From Mesobacillus campisalis (GTDB lineage: Bacteria > Bacillota > Bacilli > Bacillales > Cytobacillaceae): a stretch of 64,000 nt of DNA. Numbering within the stretch: the first letter of the stretch is position 1; each line of letters starts with the position of its first letter. Position numbers and translations under genes: made by a program. The stretch spans positions 62,001 through 126,000 of the forward strand of contig NZ_LAYY01000006.1 of the NCBI RefSeq assembly GCF_000986785.1. Reading direction: 5' to 3'. Under the pieces are notes generated by a model. The model had not been told where the DNA came from and did no database searches. It worked only from the letters and a program-made list of their open reading frames with translations. Positions 50,915-58,493 of the stretch are shown here, piece after piece.

Positions 50915-51871
50915 ATGCGGGTCCAGCATAATGCCGTTTGCTGGCAGGGAAGAGTAGATTCAGAGAGTGATAGGTTAGGTTTTCGCCTTCACCAAATAGT
51001 CAAGCTGACGCCGCTAGCGGAACTGAAGAAACAGGATGGCCCGGGGCCGGTATTCGGGCTTATCGGCTTCAGATGCGATGAGGGAGTCAGGAGGAACAAG
51101 GGAGTGCCAGGGGCGGCGAAAGGCCCTGGGGCAATCAGGAAAGCGCTCGCCAACCTGCCTTGGCATCTGTCAGAGGGTGCGGAGGTTTATGATTTTGGCG
51201 ATATCCTCTGCGAAGGGACGGAAATGGAGGCTGCCCAGGCCGAGCTTGGGAATGCTGTTTCCTTCATGCTCGGTAAAAATGTAATCCCCATCATCCTCGG
51301 CGGCGGCCATGAAACATTTTACGGCCATTACCTTGGAGCAAGGCAGGCGGCTGGCGGAAGTGCACGCCTTGGTCTCGTCAACATTGACGCCCATTTTGAC
51401 ATGCGGCCTTATGATGAACAGCCATCTTCTGGCACGATGTTTAAACAGGTATTGGACACCGATTCCCGGGCTGGCTATTTTGTAGCCGGGATCCAGAAAC
51501 AGGGCAATACAGCCGCTTTGTTTGCAGAGGCAAAAAAGCATGGAGTGGCGTACGTGCTGGAAGAGGATTTGCTCCCATGCGGAATGGAGAAGGCCATGGG
51601 GCAGCTGGAGGAATTTGCTTCCGGACATGATGCCCTGGTTCTCACCTTGTGCACGGATGCAATCTCATCGGCCTATGCGCCGGGGGTGAGTGCGCCGTCG
51701 CCATTCGGGCTTGAGCCCAAGACAGTCCGCGAACTGATCCGGACGCTTGCCGGGAACAGCAAGCTGCTATCGTTCGATGTTTGCGAGGTCAATCCCGACC
51801 TCGATGAGCAGAATCGTACCGCTTCGCTTGCGGCACGGCTGGTTCATGAGTTTATGATGGCATGGAAGTAG
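50915..51871 (+). CDS. hutG: Ureohydrolase family protein, probable formimidoylglutamase
   Basis: 318 residues of the arginase/agmatinase/HutG fold, dimetal (Mn) hydrolase. Motifs: IILGGGHETFYGH, NIDAHFDMRPY, and APGVSAPSPFGLEPKTVREL which is typical of formimidoylglutamase rather than agmatinase, and LLSFDVCEVNPDLDEQNRT. The motif usually SxDxD reads LTLCTD, so the first of its two aspartates is Cys; I do not know how common this is in the HutG subgroup. ATG follows AAGGGGGTG. No other hut genes are near. Assignment to HutG is likely, activity less certain. Confidence 0.75.
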   Translation: MRVQHNAVCWQGRVDSESDRLGFRLHQIVKLTPLAELKKQDGPGPVFGLIGFRCDEGVRRNKGVPGAAKGPGAIRKALANLPWHLSEGAEVYDFGDILCEGTEMEAAQAELGNAVSFMLGKNVIPIILGGGHETFYGHYLGARQAAGGSARLGLVNIDAHFDMRPYDEQPSSGTMFKQVLDTDSRAGYFVAGIQKQGNTAALFAEAKKHGVAYVLEEDLLPCGMEKAMGQLEEFASGHDALVLTLCTDAISSAYAPGVSAPSPFGLEPKTVRELIRTLAGNSKLLSFDVCEVNPDLDEQNRTASLAARLVHEFMMAWK

Positions 51872-51875
51872 CCGG

Positions 51876-51908
51876 AAGAGCCCCGTTCGTGAATGAATGG
51901 GGCTTTTA
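51876..51908. terminator. Terminator between hutG-like and hydrolase genes
   Basis: AGCCCC and GGGGCT around a 14-base loop, followed by TTTT; shared by convergent genes. Confidence 0.75.
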
Positions 51909-51912
51909 ATTT

Positions 51913-53247
51913 TTAGTGGGTATGAGTGCTTTCCGGATCGTAAGGGCGGTAGCCGCGGGTGAACTGCGTGCCGAAATGTTCGTCGGCAACTGCGGCAGGA
52001 TCCAGGATATCATCGCCGGCCGGCTTTTTGCCTTCAGCGACCCATTTGATCAGGTCGGCAAAGCCTTCGCTTTCTTCCTGGGAATTGAACCCGCAGTGGG
52101 CAACATCCCGGATGACGCGGGTGACAAGCAGGTCTTCACTTCCATTTGCTGCTGTTCGCTGTGCATGCAACTGCTGCATATGAAATGGAACGAACAGGTC
52201 GCCAATGTTGTGAAGTGACACCATCGGTATTTTATGTGTGCCGTTGACCTTCGGAACGCCGGTCAGGCCTTGCTGCTTTGTCTGCGGGTCGCTGGTGATC
52301 CGCGTTACGGCTTCGTTCAGGGCTTTCTCCTCAGCTGATAACGTGCTTATGTCATCGTCGAACTGGTAGACGGAGTCTGTCGTGTTGACAACATTGCCAG
52401 CGGCGACGCCGTATGTTCCATCAGGGCGCAGCTGGCCGAGGAGGAAGTTTTTGTAAGAATCAAAGGCTGTATCGGACAATGGGCGCTTGCCGCCTGACAG
52501 ATTAATGGTTACCGCTTTCAATTTTTCCCCTTCAGGAGTGAGCTTTCCATTGATTCCTAGTTTTGAGACGATTTGAGGGACGATGGTGGAAGTGTACTCT
52601 TCATCCCCGATAGTCTTTTGCTGGTTTTTCGGAATGCCGGCGAGTGTCTGGGCTACCATGTTATAGTCGGCAAAATAATCGAACAGCTCTGTATCGCCGG
52701 TGACGCCGCACATTGGCATCGCTCCGTCATAGGAGCCGCTGTATTGCTCAGCCAGCACGGCTGTGATATGGCCGCCCATGGAATGGCCGGTCACATAAGT
52801 GCGTGATGGCTTGGCAACCTTGCCGTTGAAAAGGGCTCCGAGCGCGTGCGTGTCTTTTACGCCCTGGGCGACATCATAGCCGTTCGTGCTGTAGCTGGAG
52901 GCTGCCCAGGCAAAGCCGTTCTCAAGCAGGTATTTTCTTAGGTTCGCAGGATTGCTGACGGTCAGCTCTAGTCCTGTGCCGCGGAACCCATGGGCATATA
53001 AAACCAGCTCCCCGTTCCAGTTTTCCGGTACTTCAATCCGGTAGCCGGCTCCTTTATGTATACCCCAGTATCTTTTGGTATTAAAGCCCGCCAGGCTGTC
53101 AAAGGGCAATTTGGCTTCATCGACATAATACGGAATGGTGGCCTGGTTTTGCGCTTTGCCTGCCGGCTTAGACGAAGCCATGCCTGCGGATGCGGAGATA
53201 AGCAAGGACGCCCCAAGCGTTACAGCGAGAAATGATTTTTTTATCAA
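51913..53247 (-). CDS. Secreted alpha/beta hydrolase
   Basis: 444 residues. Signal peptide FLAVTLGASLLISASAGMAS with cleavage probably after ASA or MAS. The hydrolase core shows LVLYAHGFRGTG (oxyanion region), YVTGHSMGGHITAVLAEQYS with the nucleophile Ser in GHSMGG, and the C-terminal His in VIRDVAHCGFNSQEE. An insert of about 150 residues lies between. It resembles secreted esterases or polyhydroxyalkanoate-type depolymerases, but substrate is unknown. TTG start at 53247, AAAGGAG ten bases upstream. It is divergent from the secreted carboxypeptidase gene. Confidence 0.85.
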   Translation of the reverse strand: MIKKSFLAVTLGASLLISASAGMASSKPAGKAQNQATIPYYVDEAKLPFDSLAGFNTKRYWGIHKGAGYRIEVPENWNGELVLYAHGFRGTGLELTVSNPANLRKYLLENGFAWAASSYSTNGYDVAQGVKDTHALGALFNGKVAKPSRTYVTGHSMGGHITAVLAEQYSGSYDGAMPMCGVTGDTELFDYFADYNMVAQTLAGIPKNQQKTIGDEEYTSTIVPQIVSKLGINGKLTPEGEKLKAVTINLSGGKRPLSDTAFDSYKNFLLGQLRPDGTYGVAAGNVVNTTDSVYQFDDDISTLSAEEKALNEAVTRITSDPQTKQQGLTGVPKVNGTHKIPMVSLHNIGDLFVPFHMQQLHAQRTAANGSEDLLVTRVIRDVAHCGFNSQEESEGFADLIKWVAEGKKPAGDDILDPAAVADEHFGTQFTRGYRPYDPESTHTH

Positions 53248-53500
53248 ATCTGGTTCACTCCTTTTTCTATTTGTAGATTAATAGTGTAATATTCTGACAT
53301 TATTTGCAAGATGAATCATCATTCAAAAATTGACAAGAAACTTTGTCGAAACTCGGAAAAAAAAAGAATAAATACTTAGTGGGGCGAAAGACTTGGTGAG
53401 TGAAATATTAAAATAGTTCAAAATAATCAGGCAATTAGTCAGGCTTGTTTTTATAATGAACTATATAAAGAATACATAGAGTTTAGGAGTGAAGAGGCAG

Positions 53501-54712
53501 ATGAAAGGTAAAAAATTACTGGCCGGCGTAAGTGCGCTGGCATTGTGCGCAAGCTTGGCTGCACCTGCATTGGCGACCAATTCTCCAAATGGCAACCTGA
53601 CAAACCCCAACCAGGTGTATTCCATCCAGGGTTGGACAAATTATGCTGAAATGGTCATGAAGCTGCAGCAGATTGAAAGCAGCAGCCAGGGCCGTGTGGC
53701 GCTTGAAGTGGTTGGAAAGTCCAATCAGGGCCGCGATATTTATCAGGCAAGAGTTGGGACGGGTGACAAAGTCATTTTAATTGAGAGTGAAATCCACGGA
53801 AATGAAAAGACAGGCACGGAGGCCATCCTGAACATTCTTCAGTACCTTGGCTCAAGCAATTCGCCAGAAGCTAAAAAGATTCGTGAGGAAATCACGTTTG
53901 TCGCCCTGCCGAAAATGAATCCGGATGCGTCCGAACTGGACCGACGCGGCAATGATATGTCATGGGCAGAAGTGGTACAGGCATTCCCTCAGCTGGCGCA
54001 TGCTTCCCGGCCAGCGTGGAACTATTATACTTCCAGCAATATGCAGCAAAGGGATTATTCCCAGCGTCCAGGGTTTGACGTGAACCGCGATTTCAACCCG
54101 GATCTGAATTATGTGCCTAAGGCTTCAGACTTCCCTGGCGATTCGAGTAAACCAGGCTGGTTCATCACTCCTGAATCCCAGACAGTAAGGGATGTGTACA
54201 AGTCGCTGCAGGCTGAGTTTGGCAAAGTGGATGTATTCATCGACCTTCACCATCAGGGACAATATTATGTAGAGGGAACCGATGATCTTGTGACACTGTC
54301 ACTATCAGCCGATTTTGTTCCGGATCCTAATACAGAGAGAGGCGCGAAGTATGCGGAGTATAAGGACAACTTTAATCTGGATTACTCCAAACAGCTGAAC
54401 CTGGCTGCTTATAATGCATTGCAGTCATTGGGCGAAAACTCGCCGTTCAACAATATCACCTTGTACAGCCAGAACCTTGACCTGCCGGGCACCGCTCTCG
54501 GAAGCTTTGCTCTTAATGGCAGCGGGACGATTCTGTTCGAAGTCAGGGGACAATCCCATACACTTGGGCAAAAGAAAAAAGGCCAGCTGGTCAAAGCAGT
54601 CGAAACCGGACTTTACGGAATAATTAATGGCGTAACTGACGGCTCCGTCGAACAGCTTGATCCAGCCGACTACAACAAGATACCGAACACAGCCTACGCA
54701 CCATCCCTTTAA
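53501..54712 (+). CDS. Secreted M14 family zinc carboxypeptidase
   Basis: 403 residues. Signal peptide KKLLAGVSALALCASLAAPA then LATNSP. Zinc ligands: HGNEKTG (HxxE) and the His in IDLHHQGQYY; MNPDASELDRRGN and GFDVNRDFNPD hold substrate-binding Arg/Asn; the catalytic Glu is in TILFEVRGQSH. All M14 residues are present. ATG at 53501 is used; a GTG at 53489 overlaps the AGGAG site. It likely digests peptides for nutrition. A 50-bp palindromic repeat starts seven bases after the stop and may also serve as terminator. Confidence 0.92.
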   Translation: MKGKKLLAGVSALALCASLAAPALATNSPNGNLTNPNQVYSIQGWTNYAEMVMKLQQIESSSQGRVALEVVGKSNQGRDIYQARVGTGDKVILIESEIHGNEKTGTEAILNILQYLGSSNSPEAKKIREEITFVALPKMNPDASELDRRGNDMSWAEVVQAFPQLAHASRPAWNYYTSSNMQQRDYSQRPGFDVNRDFNPDLNYVPKASDFPGDSSKPGWFITPESQTVRDVYKSLQAEFGKVDVFIDLHHQGQYYVEGTDDLVTLSLSADFVPDPNTERGAKYAEYKDNFNLDYSKQLNLAAYNALQSLGENSPFNNITLYSQNLDLPGTALGSFALNGSGTILFEVRGQSHTLGQKKKGQLVKAVETGLYGIINGVTDGSVEQLDPADYNKIPNTAYAPSL

Positions 54713-54719
54713 TAGAATG

Positions 54720-54769
54720 AAGAGTGCCTGACCCCCAGCGCTTTAAAGCGCTGGGGGTCAGGCACTCTT
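54720..54769. repeat. Palindromic repeat, copy 4 (also likely terminator)
   Basis: Perfect 50-bp palindrome, arms 54720-54744 and 54745-54769, reading AAGAGTGCCTGACCCCCAGC then GCTTT at the centre. It has AGCGC where copies 1 and 2 have GGCGC, with the matching change on the other arm. TCATTGG follows. It lies seven bases after the M14 stop codon. Confidence 0.9.
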
Positions 54770-54829
54770 TCATTGGGTAAAGCGTTAAAAAAGGGCGGGA
54801 TTGGATCCGGCCCTTTGGAGGTGAGTGGT

Positions 54830-55372
54830 TTAGTCAGGATCGCCATCGTTATGGATGATAAATCTTCCCGTGTCCCTGCAGTATCGATAGATTATTTTCC
54901 TCTCAATTCCACTGTTTCGTTCGATGATGGTTCTCCTTAATGTCCGGGCTTGGCTGACTTTTGTCACAAGGTGGGTTGTTCTGGAAGGAAGGATGATGGA
55001 ACGGTTGCCGCTGCACATGACAATGGTTCCCTTACCATATGGTTCGATATTTTCAATATGCTGTATGTTCATATAAACCAGGCTTCCTCTGATAGGAGAC
55101 TTGGCAGGCAACAGGCAGACAGTGTTGTTTGGGTTCACAATGAAGGGGCTCATTTTAAGTTCCCCAAGAATAGTCCCGGCCGATTTAACCGCTCCGCGCA
55201 AATCAAATCCAAAGTAATTCAGGGTTTCTTCAATAAGATTCTCAGGATGGCGTTCAACAATCAAATCCCGCTTCTCTTCGACAATCCTGGTCATAAAATC
55301 CCCATTTGCCTTCCGGTAGCCAATCATAAAATACAGTTTGTCCCTGATAATATAACGCTGATTTATGTACAT
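54830..55372 (-). CDS. ComK family transcription factor-like protein
   Basis: 180 residues. The region ETLNYFGFDLRGAVKSAGTI, FIVNPNNTVCLLPAKSPIRG and VYMNIQHIENIEPYGKGTIV, then SIILPSRTTHLVTKVSQART, aligns in order and spacing with ComK (FFGSSYAGRKAGTYEVT, MVDPSNQIFLFPTLSSTRP, WISHVHVKEFKA, MELPISYNSFENQV). ComK activates competence genes by binding paired A/T-rich boxes. ATG at 55372 is chosen after AAGGGGTG. Whether it is the only ComK of the genome or a second paralogue cannot be seen here. Confidence 0.85.
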   Translation of the reverse strand: MYINQRYIIRDKLYFMIGYRKANGDFMTRIVEEKRDLIVERHPENLIEETLNYFGFDLRGAVKSAGTILGELKMSPFIVNPNNTVCLLPAKSPIRGSLVYMNIQHIENIEPYGKGTIVMCSGNRSIILPSRTTHLVTKVSQARTLRRTIIERNSGIERKIIYRYCRDTGRFIIHNDGDPD

Positions 55373-55630
55373 TCCACACCCCTTATCCCCGACAGAAAAT
55401 GTCCCCATCGATTAAGTAGACTGCCTCCCTATAATACTATCATCTTTTTCCAGCAACATTAGAGGCCTTGAATAACATTCGAAAAATCGACATAATTCAA
55501 CAAGTGTATTGCGTTGGTCTTCTGGCCTTCTGTTTAAATGTGGCAACTTTTGAAACAAAGTGCTGAACAGGAAGGAAGTTTGGCCGGAATGAAGAATGAT
55601 AGATGTGACATTAAAAAAGGAGGAAAAGAA

Positions 55631-56011
55631 ATGAAGCGTAGTTTGGCAGTTTTATGTGGAAGTTTGCTGGTTCTATTGTTATTTTTGGCACCGGGAAGTG
55701 CCGTGCTCGCTGCAGAAGAGCCATGTGAATGTGAGAGCCTGAAGCCGCTTCAGGGGGCGGAACGCAATAAGATTGTGGCCGGTCTGATCAGCGGTGATGT
55801 GTTTAAAAATGTGCGTGCAGAGCTATTGTCTCAGGGCTTTAAATGGAGCGGGGCAGGTGCTATCGAAGTCATCAAAACGGAAATGCCTGGATTTGGTCCG
55901 GTCACGATGGTGGGCGCAGCGTTTGTTAATCCGGATGGAAAGACAGAAAGGCATGTATTCATCAATGGGGCCTATGCAGGACCAGCACCTGAAGGCCCAC
56001 ATACACATTAA
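55631..56011 (+). CDS. Secreted hypothetical protein (126 aa)
   Basis: Signal peptide SLAVLCGSLLVLLLFLAPGS with cleavage near VLAAEE, then a Cys pair (EPCECES) and a small domain: LQGAERNKIVAGLISGDVFK, VRAELLSQGFKWSGAGAIEV, GPVTMVGAAFVNPDGKTERH, VFINGAYAG. The pattern of a charged helix, a short beta part and a C-terminal His tail occurs in secreted bacteriocin-precursor-like proteins of bacilli, but I cannot name a family with confidence. Strong site AAAAAAGGAGG before ATG. A modest terminator follows. Confidence 0.7.
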   Translation: MKRSLAVLCGSLLVLLLFLAPGSAVLAAEEPCECESLKPLQGAERNKIVAGLISGDVFKNVRAELLSQGFKWSGAGAIEVIKTEMPGFGPVTMVGAAFVNPDGKTERHVFINGAYAGPAPEGPHTH

Positions 56012-56029
56012 GAGAAATGCTCAAATAAC

Positions 56030-56060
56030 GCTGCAGGAGCCTATGTCCCTGCAGCATTTT
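56030..56060 (+). terminator. Probable terminator of the 126-residue protein gene
   Basis: GCTGCAGG (56030-56037) and CCTGCAGC (56048-56055) around a ten-base loop, then ATTTT; the U-run is short. Confidence 0.55.
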
Positions 56061-56084
56061 AATGCCCTAAAGAGTTGCATCCCT

Positions 56085-56257
56085 AAAGAGTGCCTGACCC
56101 CATGGCTCAGTTTTTCCCGACAAACTCCCAACCTCTGCAAAAGACTCTTCGACATTTTTCTCAAATTCCTCACCAGCCATTTTATTCCTATTTTTTTAAA
56201 AATCATAGGTGAAATCCCGCATTACCGCATCACCGTGCCGGGGGTCAGGCACCCTTT
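56085..56257. repeat. Split palindromic repeat with 138-bp insert between the arms
   Basis: AAAGAGTGCCTGACCCC (56085-56101) and GGGGGTCAGGCACCCTTT (56240-56257) are the two arms of the repeat family in inverted orientation, but separated by 138 bp of unrelated sequence. On the minus strand an open frame of 37 codons (56180 to 56067; MAGEEFEKNVEESFAEVGSL, then SGKTEPWGQALFRDATL) begins in the insert and runs out through one arm. It may be a small non-autonomous element or a decayed insertion. It lies 3' of the 126-residue protein gene. Confidence 0.75.
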
Positions 56258-56379
56258 ACTAGGGTGAAGCAAGATATTTTGTGCGTTTTGTTGTTATTTT
56301 TATGGATTTCCGGGGTAAAGAAAGAACAAATAAGAATTGGAATCTTGGACAAAACAAAAACAGAAAGTAGGGTAGAACT

Positions 56380-56646
56380 ATGAATAATTGGAAGCCGGAT
56401 TTTTCTAATAGTCACGATGAATATATTGCATCTTTTGTCGAAGCCTTGAACGTACAAAATGAAAACGAGGCGATCTTATCCCAGAAGAGGACAAGGTATA
56501 CGAAGGGAGCCAATCAGATTATCCAGCAAGTGCAGCAGCGCTTCCTTGAAACCCGCCGTGCAGAGGAAATCGACAAGGCTCTTGATGAAAAGAATGAAGC
56601 AAGGTTCATGGCCCTAACTTCTGAAGGCTGGGAAAAGCATCTCTAG
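56380..56646 (+). CDS. Small IDEAL-domain protein (88 aa)
   Basis: Hydrophilic 88-residue protein whose C-terminal half, RRAEEIDKALDEKNEARFMA, matches the IDEAL motif, a short helical domain named for the sequence and found at C-termini of many Bacillus proteins. The N-terminal half is helical (ASFVEALNVQNENEAILSQK). Role unknown; IDEAL proteins are thought to be adaptors. ATG follows AGTAGGGTAGAACT. A strong terminator lies 94 bases downstream. Confidence 0.75.
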   Translation: MNNWKPDFSNSHDEYIASFVEALNVQNENEAILSQKRTRYTKGANQIIQQVQQRFLETRRAEEIDKALDEKNEARFMALTSEGWEKHL

Positions 56647-56703
56647 TAGAACACTCTTGCAACAGCAGCCCGGAAGAGCGAAGGACGGCTCACCCAGCCT
56701 GGC

Positions 56704-56725
56704 TTTAATCAAACGTTTGATTAAA
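56704..56725. promoter_or_regulatory. Perfect 22-bp palindrome, candidate operator
   Basis: TTTAATCAAAC/GTTTGATTAAA with no loop, between the IDEAL gene and its terminator. AT-rich gapless palindromes of this size are typical of TetR- or MarR-type operators, but the site lies 15 bases upstream of a terminator and over 200 bases before gtaB, so its target is unclear. Confidence 0.4.
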
Positions 56726-56739
56726 TGACTGGAAACCTC

Positions 56740-56780
56740 AGAAAAACGCACTCTTTCTTTACAAAAGAGTGCGTTTTTCT
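56740..56780. terminator. Strong terminator of the IDEAL gene
   Basis: AGAAAAACGCACTCTTT (56740-56756) and AAAGAGTGCGTTTTTCT (56764-56780) pair perfectly around CTTTACA; A- and T-runs on both sides. Confidence 0.92.
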
Positions 56781-56931
56781 TTATAAAACAAACTGTCCAG
56801 TTGCAAAACTCCACTTCATTTGCTCTCCATCTTCCAATATTTTCATTAAGGCTGGTCAAAGGGTATCCACAACCTTCCATTTTAAGCTAAAATGGAATCA
56901 ACGTATGCCATTCAAAGAGGGGGAGCAAGAG

Positions 56932-57810
56932 ATGCACAAGGTGAGAAAAGCAATCATTCCAGCGGCCGGCCTGGGAACAAGGTTTTTGCCCGCAACTAAG
57001 GCGATGCCGAAAGAGATGCTGCCGATTGTCGACAAGCCGACCATTCAATACATAGTCGAGGAAGCGGTCGCCTCGGGGATTGAAGACATCATCATTGTCA
57101 CCGGGAAAGGAAAAAGGGCGATTGAGGACCATTTCGACCATGCCATGGAACTGGAAAACAATCTGATGGAAAAACAGAAATACGAACTTCTTGAAACCGT
57201 CCAGGGCATTTCCAATATGATTGACATCCATTATATCCGCCAGAAGGAACCAAAAGGATTGGGCCACGCGGTCTGGTGCGCCCGCAAGTTCATCGGCAAT
57301 GAACCGTTTGCCGTCCTATTGGGAGATGACATCGTTCAATCGGAAGTACCTTGCCTCTCCCAGCTGATGGCGGAATACAACAAGCGTTTCTCCTCGGTCC
57401 TTGCAGTGAAAAGAGTACCTGAAACCGAGACACACCGCTATGGGATCATTGATCCGATTGCCGGCGCTGAGCGAATCTACCAGGTAAAGGATTTCATTGA
57501 AAAACCTGCGCCCGGTACCGCTCCTTCCAATTTGGCGATCATCGGCCGTTATATTTTAACCCCTGAAATTTTTATGTTCCTCGAAAAGCAGGAAACAGGA
57601 GCCGGCAACGAAATCCAGCTGACCGATGCCATCCAGAAGCTGAACGAAATCCAGCGCGTGTTTGCCTATGAGTTCGAGGGCAATCGCTATGATGTCGGCG
57701 AAAAGCAAGGCTTCATCGAAACCACGATTGAATTTGCTCTGCAAAACCTTGAACTGAGAGACGAATTGCTGCCATTCATGGAACAAAAGCTGAAGGAGCA
57801 CGGCAAATAA
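56932..57810 (+). CDS. gtaB: UTP-glucose-1-phosphate uridylyltransferase
   Basis: Makes UDP-glucose from UTP and glucose-1-phosphate for teichoic acid glucosylation, glycolipids and polysaccharides. 292 residues with the signature [20 protein letters not shown] (residues 5-24), [47 protein letters not shown] and FIEKP, then [12 protein letters not shown] at 56932 follows GAGGGGGAG. Standalone gene, as in B. subtilis. Its product may supply sugar donors to the polysaccharide systems at the other end of the window. Confidence 0.96.
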   Translation: MHKVRKAIIPAAGLGTRFLPATKAMPKEMLPIVDKPTIQYIVEEAVASGIEDIIIVTGKGKRAIEDHFDHAMELENNLMEKQKYELLETVQGISNMIDIHYIRQKEPKGLGHAVWCARKFIGNEPFAVLLGDDIVQSEVPCLSQLMAEYNKRFSSVLAVKRVPETETHRYGIIDPIAGAERIYQVKDFIEKPAPGTAPSNLAIIGRYILTPEIFMFLEKQETGAGNEIQLTDAIQKLNEIQRVFAYEFEGNRYDVGEKQGFIETTIEFALQNLELRDELLPFMEQKLKEHGK

Positions 57811-57833
57811 ATTTTTACCAGTTCTATCACAAA

Positions 57834-57864
57834 AGCCAGCTGAGGCCATCTTAGCTGGCTATTT
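57834..57864 (+). terminator. Terminator of gtaB
   Basis: AGCCAGCT (57834-57841) and AGCTGGCT (57853-57860) around an 11-base loop, then ATTTT. Confidence 0.75.
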
Positions 57865-57925
57865 TGTGTACTCTTAGCGCGGTTTTTATTAATTTCAACA
57901 ATTATGTTAAAAGTCACCTGATTTG

Positions 57926-57985
57926 TTGACAGTGATAATCGTTTTCAATTAATATATACCTAATGAATAATGATAATCATTATCA
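57926..57985 (+). promoter_or_regulatory. Promoter with two Fur boxes
   Basis: TTGACA (57926-57931), 17-bp spacer, TTAATA (57949-57954). A Fur-like box TGATAATCGTTTTCA (57933-57947) fills the spacer and a perfect 7-1-7 Fur box TGATAATCATTATCA (57971-57985) lies just after the start point. Occupation of either would block transcription in iron-rich cells. Confidence 0.85.
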
Positions 57986-58057
57986 ACTAAAGTAAGTGTT
58001 ATCAAAAGAACATCTCACCAAGGTTTGCAGATTCAGATCGCAAAGGAGGAGACTTAA

Positions 58058-58459
58058 ATGATTGGCCATTATATTGCCGCTGAAAGCTTCGAACAGCCCA
58101 TAAACTGTTTATGTCCAGGAGGGGGACATTCCGGTTTGCTATCCCTTCAACAAGGGGATATCATCGAGGTCCTTGATAACAGAAAGTTTACCATCGCCCG
58201 AGGCTGGCATTATCTCATACACATAAATAACCACTGGTTCGTCTATATCAGTGAAAAAGATTTGGAAGAATGCAGCCGCAAGGGCCAGCTGCTCAGTCCA
58301 TTTGACATGGACCTTGAAGCTAACTATTTGCAGTTTAAAATCAACGAAGCGCTGGATGGAGGAAACGAGTCAGCTTTTCACCTTTTAACAGCACGTTTAA
58401 AAGAATTGTCGGGCCTAAAAGAGAGCCTTGGCAATTTTGTCAAATACCTGCCCGTTTAA
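58058..58459 (+). CDS. Fur-regulated protein with C-terminal IDEAL-like domain
   Basis: 133 residues, cytoplasmic. The first 75 form a small beta domain (GLLSLQQGDIIEVLDNRKFT, ARGWHYLIHINNHWFVYISE) with a CLCPGGGH segment that might bind metal. The C-terminal part LQFKINEALDGGNESAFHLL, TARLKEL matches the IDEAL motif. No known family for the N-terminal part. ATG follows AAAGGAGGAG. The double Fur box gives iron control, so a role in iron sparing or as an adaptor in iron starvation is plausible; this is inference. Confidence 0.75.
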   Translation: MIGHYIAAESFEQPINCLCPGGGHSGLLSLQQGDIIEVLDNRKFTIARGWHYLIHINNHWFVYISEKDLEECSRKGQLLSPFDMDLEANYLQFKINEALDGGNESAFHLLTARLKELSGLKESLGNFVKYLPV

Positions 58460-58464
58460 TTACA

Positions 58465-58491
58465 AAAAACCCCCGTTAAATGGGGGTTTTT
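58465..58491. terminator. Bidirectional terminator between Fur-regulated gene and Nudix gene
   Basis: AAAAACCCCC (58465-58474) and GGGGGTTTTT (58482-58491) around GTTAAAT. Confidence 0.92.
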
Positions 58492-58493
58492 CT

